Below are positions 1 through 10,373 of a stretch of 64,000 nt of DNA, one piece after another (position 1 is the first letter of the stretch; each line of letters opens with the position of its first letter). Below the pieces are notes generated by a model that saw only the letters and a program-made list of their open reading frames with translations, was not told the DNA's origin and ran no database searches. The position numbers and the translations under genes are program-made. The DNA is from Misgurnus anguillicaudatus (Eukaryota > Chordata > Actinopteri > Cypriniformes > Cobitidae): NCBI RefSeq assembly GCF_027580225.2, contig NW_027395276.1:4509501-4573500 (forward strand). Reading direction: 5' to 3'.

Positions 1-73
1 CTCTTAGGTCCTACTCTAAAAAATGAGTCCATTCACAGCATTTTCTTTGGTTGTGTGCATGAATAATCCCTTG
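1..73. repeat. Interspersed repeat fragment, second copy at 54474
   Basis: These first 73 bases are nearly identical to 54474-54545, which lies inside a DNA transposon in the pde4dip intron. The window therefore opens inside a dispersed repeat. The sequence to about 260 is GC-richer, with short GCG-rich words resembling the 41.1-41.8 kb element. No gene is seen here. Confidence 0.7.
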
Positions 74-476
74 CGAAAATTCGCCAAAGTTCACATTTTT
101 CAACTCGGGCGTCAGCCGCAAATTCAGGTAAAATGCACAAAAAGCACAAAAAGCACCATTCGTGCGTACCGCGCCAGATGCTCAATTTGGGTCATTCACG
201 CGAACTAGACGCGCACCGCGCTAAACACCTCATTCGCGCCGCAAGACCTCCAGACGCGTGTCAATGCGTCTTCACATTGACTCTACTGCGGCTGGTGTAA
301 ATGCAGCATAAGAGGTTACAGCCATCGGAGATACATATGACCGCCTTCTTTTGGACAAACACAATCATCCTACACTGATACTCTCTGGTGAACGCGCATT
401 GGCCGCTACCGTAAGCTGGTTATTTACAAAGTTTTGAATATGAATATTTTCCCTGTAATCACATTGATTACGCCTT

Positions 477-1190
477 GGACCCAATCCCATTTCTTCCCCT
501 TACCCCAACCCCTCCATTAAGTGCGTTCACATGAAGGGCTAGGGATGTCCCAATTCTCTTTTAGTTGGAGGGGTAGGGAAAGGGCCAGGTAGCTCTTCAA
601 ATGAAGATTTTTCAGGACCTCACTTTAAACAATGGAATAAGAAAAAGGTTTTAATGACAAATAATCATTTGTTTTATGTTACATTCAATCTTGTGCTCAT
701 ATTTAAGGTCATGAAATTAAAAGAAACATTTGCTAAGTTTGCTAACATATCGCGTTAAATGTAATAAAGTAGCTGTAAGTGGACTGGCCATCTGAAGGCA
801 ATCCCATTCCGGAGGTGGCACACCGGGGAAAACTCCCTGCCGCGATTGTGTCTTAATACCCCGATCTGATCGCTTTCTGGTGGCAGCACATTGGGAAAAA
901 CTCCCGGTGCTTCAGATTGCCAGTCCACTACAGCCGATTGCGAACAGAGCGGAGAAACCGGATCGTTAATAGACGGAGGGGGAGATCACTCAGAATCGGC
1001 AACAGAGGTGTGTGCTGCTTTTGGCGAAAAAGTCCAGGGTCATATTTTGGTTTTAACCCACTAAACCTATGACTACAGGTGACCCCAGCATGATAAACCT
1101 TGCATCTACGTTGATGTAGGACGTTGTCGTAGTGGTGCCCCATTTCTTAGACGTAGTCATAGGGGTATAAAATAGAATTGGGATTGGGCC
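477..1190. mobile_element. DNA transposon with inverted ends, internally composite
   Basis: The left end GGACCCAATCCCATTTC and the right end AGAATTGGGATTGGGCC are inverted copies, marking a non-autonomous element of about 710 bp. It contains a smaller palindromic unit at 772-933 whose arms (AGTGGACTGGC and GCCAGTCCACT) flank a twice-repeated GGGGAAAACTCCC-like motif. No transposase reading frame is present. Confidence 0.6.
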
Positions 1191-1945
1191 TCATTAACCC
1201 CCTGGAGCTGTATGGATTACTCCTGTGAAGGATTTTTGGGCTTCAAAATGTCCAGCCCTGTTTACCTCCATTTCAAAGCTTTTTTTAATATTTGGTAAAC
1301 TTTCCCTTTAAATCTCATTTGATTTAAAGAATAAATGTATGAATATAATTTTGTGCAAACTTCCATCCACCAGCGCTCCTGTTTCTCTTCTGTGATCCGT
1401 TAAACCTCTGACTGTTGCGTGTCGACTCTCAGCGATTATGTTTAGACCGAAGCGCAGCTCGCATCTCAGCATTACCGCTGTTATCCTGACAGATGTTGTG
1501 GGTCGTTCAACAAACACAGTCAAACAACGGATCATCTAACAGCAGTTACAGACCGGCGTGCTTATGGACCGTACAGCATCTGTTAAGTGCACCATTGACA
1601 GCTTAACAGTGCACACTGAACAATTAGCTCCATACAGACTCAGAAAATCCCATTTTGAGCTTCACAATTCAGAGGTGTTGGCAAACCCATGCAAATGTGC
1701 AAGTAAAATGCAGACTGCGTGTGCACTGTCAGTCACCGAAGATAAACTGCAGAACGAATGCATAGATTTACATAAATCTTCCAAAATTAAGTTTATTTCC
1801 TTCATTCGAGGAATTCTCTAAACAAACGTTTGCATCTGACACACATTTCTTTTTTACCCGACTGTCATTTCTTGTCAAACATCAATAAAATGACTAAACT
1901 GAGGCACTTCCAAAAATAGAGAGAATTTAAGAATAACTCACCACT
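1191..1945. other. Non-coding stretch before the 2.0-kb stop exon
   Basis: The first 100 bases resemble one arm of the fold-back element at 10.4-10.8 kb (shared CTGGAGCTGT-GGATTA words). The rest is unremarkable. An 87-codon plus-strand reading frame near 1558 has no splice or family support and is not annotated. Confidence 0.5.
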
Positions 1946-1946
1946 G

Positions 1947-1965
1947 TTTATTTCTTTTCTTTATT
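1947..1965 (-). terminator. Polyadenylation signals for gene X
   Basis: Two AATAAA hexamers lie on the minus strand, at 1960-1965 and 1947-1952, just past the TAG stop. A GTGAGT-like donor at about 1937-1942 follows them and is probably fortuitous. Confidence 0.4.
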
Positions 1966-1967
1966 CT

Positions 1968-2027
1968 CTATATCTTTTTGAGCTTCATGTCCTGGTTTTC
2001 ATAATCCTCAGCGGTCTGAACCGGTTC
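1968..2027 (-). CDS. Stop-containing exon of an unrecognised small split gene (gene X, exon 4)
   Basis: On the minus strand a good acceptor (TTTCTGATTGCAG) at 2028-2040 is followed by an open frame of 19 codons beginning Glu-Pro-Val-Gln and ending EDYENQDMKLKKI, then TAG at 1968-1970. Two AATAAA signals (minus strand, 1960-1965 and 1947-1952) follow immediately, as expected for a terminal exon. The frame needs phase 0 on entry, which is what the exon at 15091-15148 supplies. The composition is acidic then lysine-rich, with no membrane span. I do not recognise the protein. Membership in the same gene as the 15.1-kb and 18.0-kb exons is inferred from phase and orientation and implies a 13-kb intron full of transposons. 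Confidence 0.45.
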   Translation of the reverse strand, partial: EPVQTAEDYENQDMKLKKI

Positions 2028-2495
2028 CTGCAATCAGAAACAACACAAGGATTTAAATGAACAAATATCTGTGTATTGCACTGAATCTCTAATAATGCAA
2101 TAACCCTCCCTGTGTTATGCATAACAACATCCATCAAGTGTTTTAAAATCACTGTAAAGCACGGCTTATTGCTTTTTGAAATTTTTATCATTCCATAAAC
2201 ATGGCAAGGCTTCAAAAAAAGTATATTATTGATAAAAACTGTTGACAAACCAAAAACAGAATAAACAATAAATGTAATATTTTACAGATTAAATTTGTTA
2301 ACTGCATGTCAGATTTGTTAATCGCACGTTTAATGTCATAATCGCAAGAAGGCATAAAATTATGCAATATAACGTAAATAAAAACAATAATGGACAAATT
2401 TAGTAGTTCACCCATCGACCACATTTGAACATGTCTGCGTTAGTTTAATGCAATAGATGATTATTTTATTTTCACTTCATTGTGGACTGTACTGG

Positions 2496-2826
2496 TGTTA
2501 TGAGCTCTGTCTGTGTACCCTGTCTTGTACTCTTATTTTGAAGTCATGTCTGTGTCATCCATGTCTGTAGTTCTTTGTAGTTCTTTTGTTCATTGGTCTG
2601 TGTGATGATTGTTCCCCAGGTGTGTCTTGTTTTCCCTGATTACTCTGTGTATTTAAGCCTAGTGTTTCCAGTGTCTGATGTCGATCGTTGTTCAATGTTA
2701 TGGTGTTTTTTCCGTGTTCCTGTCTTGTTGGATTACCTGCCATGTTTTTGTTTGTTTATTGTCATTTTTAATAAAACCACACTGCATTTGGATCCGCTCC
2801 TGTCTTACCTGGATTTACCCGTAACA
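2496..2826 (+). repeat. 5' long terminal repeat
   Basis: The LTR carries a TATA-like TATTTAAG near 2650 and a polyadenylation AATAAA near 2770, in the usual U3-R-U5 order. The 62-codon reverse-strand frame inside it recurs identically in the other LTR, confirming identity over that span. Confidence 0.9.
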
Positions 2827-2908
2827 GAACGATCGACCACTCAGGATCCAGCAGCAAGTCCTCGTTCCCGTGTTTTTCCAAGTTTCCTGGTGTGTTCCCT
2901 GTGTCCTC

Positions 2909-5446
2909 ATGCTCCGTGTCGGCGATATCCGTGTGCAAGTTTCACCCCCCACCACGGATGAAGAATGGTGGAACGCACTCGCCGACCTGACTTCCCTCCG
3001 GCAACAGGGGAGACCTGTGCGCTGTTTTGCCCAGACTTTCTGGTCTTTTTCGCTGGGCCTGGACCTCTGTGACTCGGAACTTAAAAACTATTTCAATGAA
3101 TGTCTCGATGAACCCGTGCCGCAGCAAGAGGTGGACGGGTTGCAAACACTCGATTTCTGGGGCTTCGTCGGTTACATGCACAACCGTGGCCGATGGAATT
3201 TGTGGGAGTTCCCCGCCGAAAGACCCGCAGAGACTGTTACATCACTCGAGCCAGTCATCATGAAACCAACGCATTGCTCACGTCATCGGCGGCGGAGGAA
3301 GAGACCCAAGGCTGAGCGAGCTACTGTTAGCACGGACGCTATTCTCCCAAGTTCTGTTTCCCCTGTGTCAGTGCCCGTGCTTAAGATGGCCGCCACTTCA
3401 TCCCACTCCATGCCTCAGTTCGCTGTTGTTAAACCTGCCCCAGTTTTCGAGTTTGCCACAATCATACCAGCTCCGATATGTCAGAATGCCACCATCATCA
3501 CTGTACCCGTTGTTAAAGGTGCAGTAGGAACACCCGCACCCATTCTCGAGATGGCTCCCATACCCGAACCAACTCATAGAATGACTGCAACACCCACTCC
3601 ACTTCACCAAACTGCTTTGATGAACTCTCCAGCACTGCCAAAAATCCGACAGTTAATCACCAGTCTGATGGATGTACCATTGGTATCCGTACGGGTGGCC
3701 GGGGTGCCCCGTCCTGTGGTTTTCAGCTCCGTGGTGCATAATAAGTCTGAGGTATGTTCTCTGCACTCAGTAATTTCCATATTTGGCATGGCTTTGTGGA
3801 GTGTGTGGTCCGCGTACTGCTCTTCTGTCTCCTATGATGCTTTCCAGGTATCCATTGAGTCATCTGAGCCCATTGAGTCCTCTGAGCCGAGTGAATCTCC
3901 CGAGTCCTCTGAGCCGAGTGAATCTCCCGAGTCCTCTGAGCCGAGTGAATCTCCCGAGTCCTCTGAGCCGAGTGAATCTCCCGAGTCCTCTGAGCCGAGT
4001 GAATCTCCCGAGTCCTCTGAGCCGAGTGAATCTCCCGAGTCCCCTGAGCCGAGTGAGTCTCCCGATTCCCCTGAGCCGAGTGAGTCTCCCGATTCCCCTG
4101 AGCCGAGTGAGTCTCCCGATTCCCCTGAGCCGAGTGAGTCTTCTGATTCCCCTGAGCCGAGTGAGTCTTCTGATTCCCCTGAGCCGAGTGAGTCTTCTGA
4201 TTCTTCTGAGCCGAGTGAGTCATCTGAGCCGAGTGAGTCATCTGAGCCGAGTGAGTCATCTGAGCCGAGTGAGTCATCTGAGCCGAGTGAGTCATCTGAG
4301 CCGAGTGAGTCATCTGAGCCGAGTGAGTCATCTGAGCCGAGTGAGTCATCTGAGCCGAGTGAGTCATCTGAGCCGAGTGAGTCATCTGAGCCGAGTGAGT
4401 CATCTGAGCCGAGTGAGTCATCTGAGCCGAGTGAGTCATCTGAGCCGAGTGAGTCATCTGAGCCGAGTGAGTCATCTGAGCCGAGTGAGTCATCTGAGCC
4501 CCATTGGTCAGCTAGTGTGGTCACCGCGATGCCCCAGAGACTCTTTGTCGTCACCAAGACTATGGCCAGTGCTGAACTCTCTGCATGTCCCAAGATGACT
4601 GTCCCCAAGCTCTTTGCCCTCACTGTCTGGTCTGAGATGTCTATATTTGAACTTACTGCCCTGTCTAATCAGGCCCAGAGGGCCTCTCTCTGTTCTCCTG
4701 TACCCAGGTTCCTGATACCACCAGCACCACCCTGGTATCCAGTCCCTCTCTGGTCTCCGGCTCCGCCCTGGCTTCCCGCCCTGCCGGCTCCGCCCTGGCT
4801 TCCCGCCCTGCCGGCTCCGCCCTGGGTTCCCGCCCTGCCGGCTCCACCCTGGGTTCCCGCTCTGCCGGCTCCGCCCTGGTTGCCAGTTCTGCCGGCTCCT
4901 CCTTGGTCCCTGTCTCCGCCCGCGGCTCCTCCTTGGTCCCAGCCTCCGCCCGCGGCTCCTCCTTGGTCCCAGCCTCCGCCCGCGGCTCCGCCCTGGCTCC
5001 AGCCTCCGCCCGCGGCTCCGCCCTGGCTCCAGCCTCCGCCCGCGGCTCCGCCCTGGCTCCAGCCTCCGCCCGCGGCTCCGCCCTGGCTCCAGCCTCCGCC
5101 CGCGGCTCCGCCCTGGCTCCAGCCTCCGCCCGCGGCTCCGCCCTGGCTCCAGCCTCCGCCCGCGGCTCCGCCCTGGCTCCAGCCTCCGCCCGCGGCTCCG
5201 CCCTGGCTCCAGCCTCCGCCCGCGGCTCCGCCCTGGCTCCAGCCTCCGCCCGCGGCTCCGCCATGGCTCCAGCCTCCGCCCGCGGCTCCGCCTTGGTCCC
5301 TGTCTTTGCCTACGGCTCCGCCCTGGCCCTTGGACTTTCATGGCCTTGGCCCACCATCCCTCCCCCGGGTCCACCTCCATGCCACCGCCCTCCTAGACTG
5401 TTGTACTTTGGGGTTTTCTGGGGGGCGTCTGGAAGCCGCCCTTTGA
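2909..5446 (+). CDS. Retroelement ORF: gag-like start, SEP-type repeats, proline-rich repeats
   Basis: The frame is open from before 2870; the first ATG is at 2909, giving about 845 residues and a stop that overlaps the polypurine tract. The first 100 residues, with LTSLRQQGRPV and later YFNECLDEPV, resemble the end of a Ty3/gypsy capsid domain. This is followed by a basic, then Ala/Pro-rich linker with recurring Met-Ala or Pro-Ala-Pro phrases. Residues from about 315 to 530 are about 35 copies of a six-residue Glu/Ser/Pro unit (18-nt period). Residues from about 615 to 800 are proline/tryptophan repeats of 8 then 10 residues. No zinc knuckle, protease or polymerase motif is seen. A second frame at 2843 reads Asp-Pro-Ala-Ala-Ser, like the start of fish gypsy gag with its ATG changed to AGG, so the true gag start may be lost. 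Whether the protein is made is unknown. Confidence 0.6.
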   Translation: MLRVGDIRVQVSPPTTDEEWWNALADLTSLRQQGRPVRCFAQTFWSFSLGLDLCDSELKNYFNECLDEPVPQQEVDGLQTLDFWGFVGYMHNRGRWNLWEFPAERPAETVTSLEPVIMKPTHCSRHRRRRKRPKAERATVSTDAILPSSVSPVSVPVLKMAATSSHSMPQFAVVKPAPVFEFATIIPAPICQNATIITVPVVKGAVGTPAPILEMAPIPEPTHRMTATPTPLHQTALMNSPALPKIRQLITSLMDVPLVSVRVAGVPRPVVFSSVVHNKSEVCSLHSVISIFGMALWSVWSAYCSSVSYDAFQVSIESSEPIESSEPSESPESSEPSESPESSEPSESPESSEPSESPESSEPSESPESSEPSESPESPEPSESPDSPEPSESPDSPEPSESPDSPEPSESSDSPEPSESSDSPEPSESSDSSEPSESSEPSESSEPSESSEPSESSEPSESSEPSESSEPSESSEPSESSEPSESSEPSESSEPSESSEPSESSEPSESSEPSESSEPSESSEPSESSEPHWSASVVTAMPQRLFVVTKTMASAELSACPKMTVPKLFALTVWSEMSIFELTALSNQAQRASLCSPVPRFLIPPAPPWYPVPLWSPAPPWLPALPAPPWLPALPAPPWVPALPAPPWVPALPAPPWLPVLPAPPWSLSPPAAPPWSQPPPAAPPWSQPPPAAPPWLQPPPAAPPWLQPPPAAPPWLQPPPAAPPWLQPPPAAPPWLQPPPAAPPWLQPPPAAPPWLQPPPAAPPWLQPPPAAPPWLQPPPAAPPWLQPPPAAPPWSLSLPTAPPWPLDFHGLGPPSLPRVHLHATALLDCCTLGFSGGRLEAAL
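3856..4499 (+). repeat. 18-bp tandem repeat (GAGTCATCTGAGCCGAGT unit)
   Basis: About 35 units encode Glu-Ser-Ser-Glu-Pro-Ser. The left third carries TCTCCCGAGTCC variants and the middle carries TCTCCCGATTCC variants. The right half is almost perfectly homogeneous, which suggests recent expansion there. Because the period is a multiple of three and lacks stops, four other frames are also open across it; these are artefacts. Confidence 0.95.
4770..5300 (+). repeat. 24- and 30-bp proline/tryptophan-coding tandem repeats
   Basis: Five or so 24-bp units (coding Pro-Ala-Pro-Pro-Trp with Leu-Pro-Ala-Leu) lead into about 13 units of 30 bp coding Pro-Pro-Ala-Ala-Pro-Pro-Trp-Leu-Gln-Pro. The 30-bp block is nearly homogeneous from 4970 to 5260. 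It is GC-rich, unlike the surrounding AT-rich DNA. Confidence 0.95.
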
Positions 5447-5456
5447 GGGGGGGCTA

Positions 5457-5787
5457 TGTTATGAGCTCTGTCTGTGTACCCTGTCTTGTACTCTTATTTT
5501 GAAGTCATGTCTGTGTCATCCATGTCTGTAGTTCTTTGTAGTTCTTTTGTTCATTGGTCTGTGTGATGATTGTTCCCCAGGTGTGTCTTGTTTTCCCTGA
5601 TTACTCTGTGTATTTAAGCCTAGTGTTTCCAGTGTCTGATGTCGATCGTTGTTCAATGTTATGGTGTTTTTTCCGTGTTCCTGTCTTGTTGGATTACCTG
5701 CCATGTTTTTGTTTGTTTATTGTCATTTTTAATAAAACCACACTGCATTTGGATCCGCTCCTGTCTTACCTGGATTTACCCGTAACA
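5457..5787 (+). repeat. 3' long terminal repeat
   Basis: This matches the 5' LTR throughout by eye and is followed directly by the ACTGG target duplicate at 5788-5792. Confidence 0.9.
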
Positions 5788-5792
5788 ACTGG

Positions 5793-6498
5793 CATGTATA
5801 ATGTGTACATAAATATTACTTAATTCAGTAACTACTTAACTACTATTTCGTTATTGTCTTATTTTTTATTGTCTTTATCCTAACCAAGCAAATTTTTGCA
5901 AACAAATCTTTACCACTGCTGGAGGTACCTGACCGTCCAGATAAAATGAGGGCATGGCGCGAAGGAGTGGAGGCGTTAGGGGAGAGGGACTGGATGCGGC
6001 GTAGACATAATGGCTTGTGTAATAAAACATTTCTGACTATTAAAAATAAAATAAAGGACTAATCAGTTTTGCAGTGGCACCAATGTGACTGCTTAAAAAA
6101 AATGAGTCGCACCTGCAAAAAATATGGTCACAAAATGTATTTGTCACAGTCTAAAGCATGAATCAGGGTATGACATCAGAGCCATCTGCTCTTGAATCAC
6201 TCTCACTGTACAGTACTTTGATGTTCAATGCTGAACACGCCACATAAAACACATATATTATTTTTGTGATTGTATTTGGTAGAGTTGCAAAATTCAGGGA
6301 ATTGCATAATCCAGGTGGATGCTGCACATTGGTGGTGGTTGAAAAGAATCCCTCTTTCATATGTAAAAATGTAATATAAATGTAAAAAATTATTATTATT
6401 ATTATTATTAAAACTTTCCATGAAAATTACTTGGAGGTATATGGAAATTGTAGCAGACAGATGAAGATCAGATGTTGAGGAAGCTAATGGTTGTATGT
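5793..6498. other. AT-rich intergenic or intronic DNA
   Basis: Only an (ATT)n run at about 6391-6409 stands out. No coding or splice evidence on either strand. Confidence 0.5.
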
Positions 6499-7873
6499 CA
6501 GGGTTTCCCCCAGCACATTTCAGTTAAGGCGGCCCTCCTAAGCTTGGAAACCCTACCGCCTTAACTAGGTCCTCCAAAAAAAAATCACTGCACAAAAGGC
6601 CGTCAAGTGCATCTCGGAGAATAGCGCGTATGCGCATCACACCACAAGCGGGGTCCGCCGTGGCCACACGGCAGAAATTTGAAAGACGTGGTCCGGACCG
6701 TCACTGTCTTGAGGATAACTAGCCAGTTGATAAAACATCTCGGAGAATAGCGCGGACGCGCTTCACACTGCCGAAGATGAGATAAGACATGGTCCGTCAT
6801 GTCTGGAGGATAGCCAGTTGATAAAACGCGTGTCTGTAAGAACTAGGGGTGTAACGATTCATCGTGCAAATGCGCGTTTTCTCAATGAATGAATTTGAAT
6901 GAATTACGGTGAAATCCAGGCACATCCGAACACCAGGGGGCGCTCCCGTGCAGAAACTCCCTTTGTGCCACACAAGAAGTAGCATTACAAACGCTATTCC
7001 AGGAAATGTCTACACATGAATATTTATACGCTGTTCTTCAAATTGTTTCAGGTATTTTCATGATAATAAAGAATATTTTGAATGATTTTGTTTAACGAGT
7101 GTTGCTTTTTTAAATGCACATTATAAACGACTCCGACTCATAATGATTTTAGATTGATAAGGACTTCCTACTGACCAAATGCCGTAATACAGGCACAAGC
7201 TGTGCATAAAACAAAGAATCGCAGCCTTGCGATTCAGAATCGATTTCAGACAGGCATTTTTAATGAGGACCGCGATTGAATCGTGATTGAATCGTTACAT
7301 CCCTAGTAAGAACTGTAAGTGCACTTATGTTTTGGGGTTATTTAAGCCTGATATTGTATTAGTCTATAGTTCTTGCAATTTTAAAGTAAGTTAGCTTGTG
7401 ATTTTGTTGTTTGAGCAACCTGCTAGCTAGGTTTCACGTGCCTGTTGATTAGATATAATTGTTGAGCGCTCTTGCTCACGTTATTTATGTGCATTATTTA
7501 CATGCTACAGTAGTTACACTCCTTTAAGATAAATGTAATTAATAGTGGAAAATAATCAATTTTTACCATTTTTGCGCTATCTATTATCGTTCGCCATCAA
7601 CATCTGCTTTAGTTTGTGTTTATTAACACTTTAGTTTCACTTCATCACGCAGCTAGTCCCGTTAGAGGTAAAAACATTTAATTCATTAATAATCTAGTAT
7701 GTGTTCATTTTTTGTCATAGTTTCTTCAAAATAAAGTTTGAGTGTTTTAAGTAAAAATATTTTAATTTTCATCATGATGCATACACCCCACCCCTTTGAT
7801 TGTCACGCCCTTGGCCCTGCCCACATGCCCAACCCTACCACCTTAACTAACACATTTTCTGCGGGAAACCCTG
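6499..7873. mobile_element. hAT-like non-autonomous DNA transposon
   Basis: The left end CAGGGTTTCCCCCAGCAC, followed by TTAAGGCGG, is mirrored at the right by CTTAACTAACACA then GCGGGAAACCCTG. The flanks share TATGT (6494-6498 and 7874-7878), a degraded target duplication. Inside, a CTCGGAGAATAGCGCG module occurs twice (about 6613 and 6741). No transposase frame remains. It is interrupted by the element at 6845-7306. Confidence 0.75.
6845..7306. mobile_element. hAT MITE nested in the 6.5-7.9 kb element
   Basis: Inverted ends AGGGGTGTAACGATTCA and TGAATCGTTACATCCCTAG-like sequence are flanked by the 8-bp duplication TAAGAACT (6837-6844 and 7307-7314). An 8-bp duplication is the hAT signature. 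It inserted after the host element. Confidence 0.85.
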
Positions 7874-7988
7874 TATGTGATGCAGTTTGTAAAAATCACC
7901 CAAAAATTGCTAATAATTTTCTTTTTCCAACTTGGAATATTTGCTAAATTCGCAAGCTTTGGAACCCTAGTATTTGGCCCAACACACA

Positions 7989-8087
7989 GGCTGAATCCCA
8001 AACCGCCTACTTCCATACTATATAGTATGCAAAGTAGCGCTTTTTACATACTATATAGTATGGAAGTAGGCGGTTTGGGATTCAGCC
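7989..8087. mobile_element. Near-perfect palindromic MITE
   Basis: Arms of 41 bp at 7989-8029 and 8047-8087 are exact inverted copies (GGCTGAATCCCAAACCGCC and its complement). They are separated by a 17-bp loop, and both arms hold ACTATATAGT. It would fold into a long hairpin. Confidence 0.85.
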
Positions 8088-9984
8088 ACACTTTTAAAGT
8101 CAACATGCCCAGAAACATAAATGATGAATTTTTTTAAAAATTGTATGATTTCGAACATTACTGCGGTGCTGTCTGTCTGTAAAGATCCAAGCTGGACTTC
8201 TCCATTTATCCTCTTTCGATCTAAAACCATTCATCTTTGGTGCATCAAGGCGTATCCTGTTGCCTTGTCAACCACCACTTCCTTTCTCTCTTTCTCTGTT
8301 TCGCATCTCATCACTGTGTGCGTGGAATACACAGCTTAGATCGGAGGCTGCTGGGAATACGGTTTCTATGGCAACCATCCAAACCAGCCAGTAGAAAAGA
8401 TTCTTGCTGAGCTGTGATGCTGTGACATGTGCTGTGGTCGTCTGAGGTAAAACCCCAACAGATGTTCATCAACAATCTCTGCAGAAACGTCCAGATCATT
8501 TCATATATGCTAATATGCTGTCTTTTAATTTAATGTCTCACATAAATCCACACACACTCGCTCTCTCCTTACATAATAAAATCATTTACACTCAAATCTT
8601 AACATATGCCACGTTCAAAAAAAGCATCTGCCCTCAGTTTGTTAATGCAAACCATATTAGCGTCTCTCAAAACCCACGACTCTTCGCCGGACCTACAGTA
8701 CGTACAGTAAAGCCTCATCACAGACCTAATGTTGTTTACAGTCTGTAAAGCCTCTAATAGTGAGGTTTGTGGTTAGGGGTTAAGCCGTGGTTGGAGTCGG
8801 GCCACAGCTGCCAGCTGCTGAGGGTCAGAACATCTGTAGAGCAACAGACTGAAGGTCAGCGGGCAGGCAAACGCTTGCGGTTCACACAAGCCGATTATAG
8901 TATGTGATGGCACCAGATTGCTCTGATGATCAATGCAGATGTGCGTTACAATGACACCGAGCAACAAACCAGCTTTAGCTTCTGACCTCATGCTTCACAT
9001 ACGCTACAAACACGCAAGCTTCTACAGTACTTGTTGTCCTTAAGCCGGGTGCATGCTGTACAACTTGCATTTTTAGACTAAAGGATTTCGGTAAGATGCT
9101 GGTTGTGTAACTAGGATTGTCAGTCAAAGGTTTGGAGACATCTCTACTCATCATTATTACTTTTACTACTGGACTGTCATTATAATTTTGTGTTTAGTAA
9201 AATAACAGTTAAGTCATCCAAACTATGAAAGTCGAAGAATAACAAATGTTAAACAAATTTAAATCCATTTCATAGGGATCCAGCAAAATGTCACGCTTAT
9301 TTTAAACAAATCATTAACAAAAGATTTATGTTAGATAGCCGTGCTTTGTTATGCACTTTTTCCTGTCATGCTGTTGTCAATCATCGTGCTGTCTCACTTT
9401 GCACTTCTCTGTACTGTAGTGCGCACTGAAGCAAGCAGACATGCATTCGTGCCGGATGACCAAAATGCTGCTTTTTGTTGCATAAGCGCTACTCCAAGTG
9501 TCTTAAGGACTAGTAATGAATAGTTGGTGTTTTGTGTGGAAATAGAAGATCAGATTATTATCCGTATAGCCAAGACTCATTAATGTGGCGGAATGTAAAT
9601 ATAACTCAGCTATCGGATCAAAGAAGTATCCAGGTGTAAAAATACCTGCTGGAATGTGAAAGAAAAGGTGAAAATATAACTTATTCAATTCAAGAAATTG
9701 CCAAAATAATTGGGAAAATTAAAAAATGTACGATTGTTCGGTATTGGGACTGTTTTTTTTTTATTGGGCTGAGTTTATTTTTTTCTGCTTCTGCCAACAT
9801 TTTTTCTTTCGGTGCATACTTTACAGGAAAACAAAAATATTTTTAAAAATTTGATTTCAGCTAAGTACATCCAGAATTTTCGGTATGGGTTTCGGCTCAG
9901 AATTTTAATTTCAGTGCATCACTACCATCTTATATTTTAGATCCTTCAACAGTATTGTTACTTGTTAATATTAAAAAGTTAATA
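8088..9984. other. Non-coding, no gene recognised
   Basis: Short frames of 60-77 codons occur on both strands but have no family, splice or start-context support. The segment from 9119 (GTCAAAGGTTTGGAGACA) resembles a common fish repeat end. Nothing else is supportable. Confidence 0.4.
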
Positions 9985-10122
9985 ATTTTTATAGAGACCG
10001 GGCACAACGCGTCATAACCTGAAAACCATACCCACCAGGGGGAAAACAATCCATCTCCATTGACTTTGTATTGCGTAAGGCTGCCTCCTTGTCATTTCTG
10101 GCTTATAACAAAAAGCAGAATA

Positions 10123-10341
10123 ATGCCTAAAAGCTGCTGTGTGACAGGGTGTACAGCTAACAAGCCAAAAAAAAAACAGAAACAAGTTTTCATAAGCTGT
10201 CCACCCCCAAAAAACGAGCGTTTAAAGACACGAAAGTGGATACAGGCATTGTTTCATAGTACTAATATTATTAGAACTACACCCACTGGAAGGAAACGTA
10301 ATCAGCGATCCACTTTTGTGTCTTTAAACGCTATTTATTGA
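10123..10341 (+). pseudogene. THAP-domain fragment of a transposon
   Basis: The frame starts MPKSCCVTGC, the hallmark of a THAP zinc finger (Met-Pro then Cys-x(2-4)-Cys). Basic residues follow and then an Arg-Lys-Trp-Ile core like the conserved THAP tryptophan region. The frame stops after 72 residues with no transposase. THAP fingers head P-element-type transposases and many fish repeats carry this piece. The segment from 10217 to 10333 is itself a hairpin (AGCGTTTAAAGACAC repeated inverted), so the 3' half of the frame is the mirror of its middle. This is a repeat fragment and not a gene. Confidence 0.6.
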
Positions 10342-10373
10342 GGGTCGGCGGCTTTTTAAATGACTTTTTTAAA

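Larger units (their letters stand above)
2496..5787 (+). mobile_element. Young non-autonomous LTR retrotransposon with a single repeat-rich ORF
   Basis: Two direct repeats of 331 bp (2496-2826 and 5457-5787) start TGTTATGAGC and end CCCGTAACA. They read as identical by eye. The element is flanked by a perfect 5-bp duplication, ACTGG, at 2491-2495 and 5788-5792. A purine tract (GAGGGGGGG, 5445-5453) precedes the 3' LTR. The interior is only about 2.6 kb and shows no protease, reverse transcriptase, RNase H or integrase, so mobilisation must rely on proteins supplied in trans. Five-bp duplications and a gag-like segment favour the Ty3/gypsy group. The LTR identity implies a recent insertion. 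Confidence 0.9.

Noticed and set aside
3723..5380. Long antisense and off-frame ORFs (up to 290 codons) across the LTR-element repeats
   Set aside because: They exist only because 18-, 24- and 30-bp periods preserve frames; composition is pure repeat in each frame.
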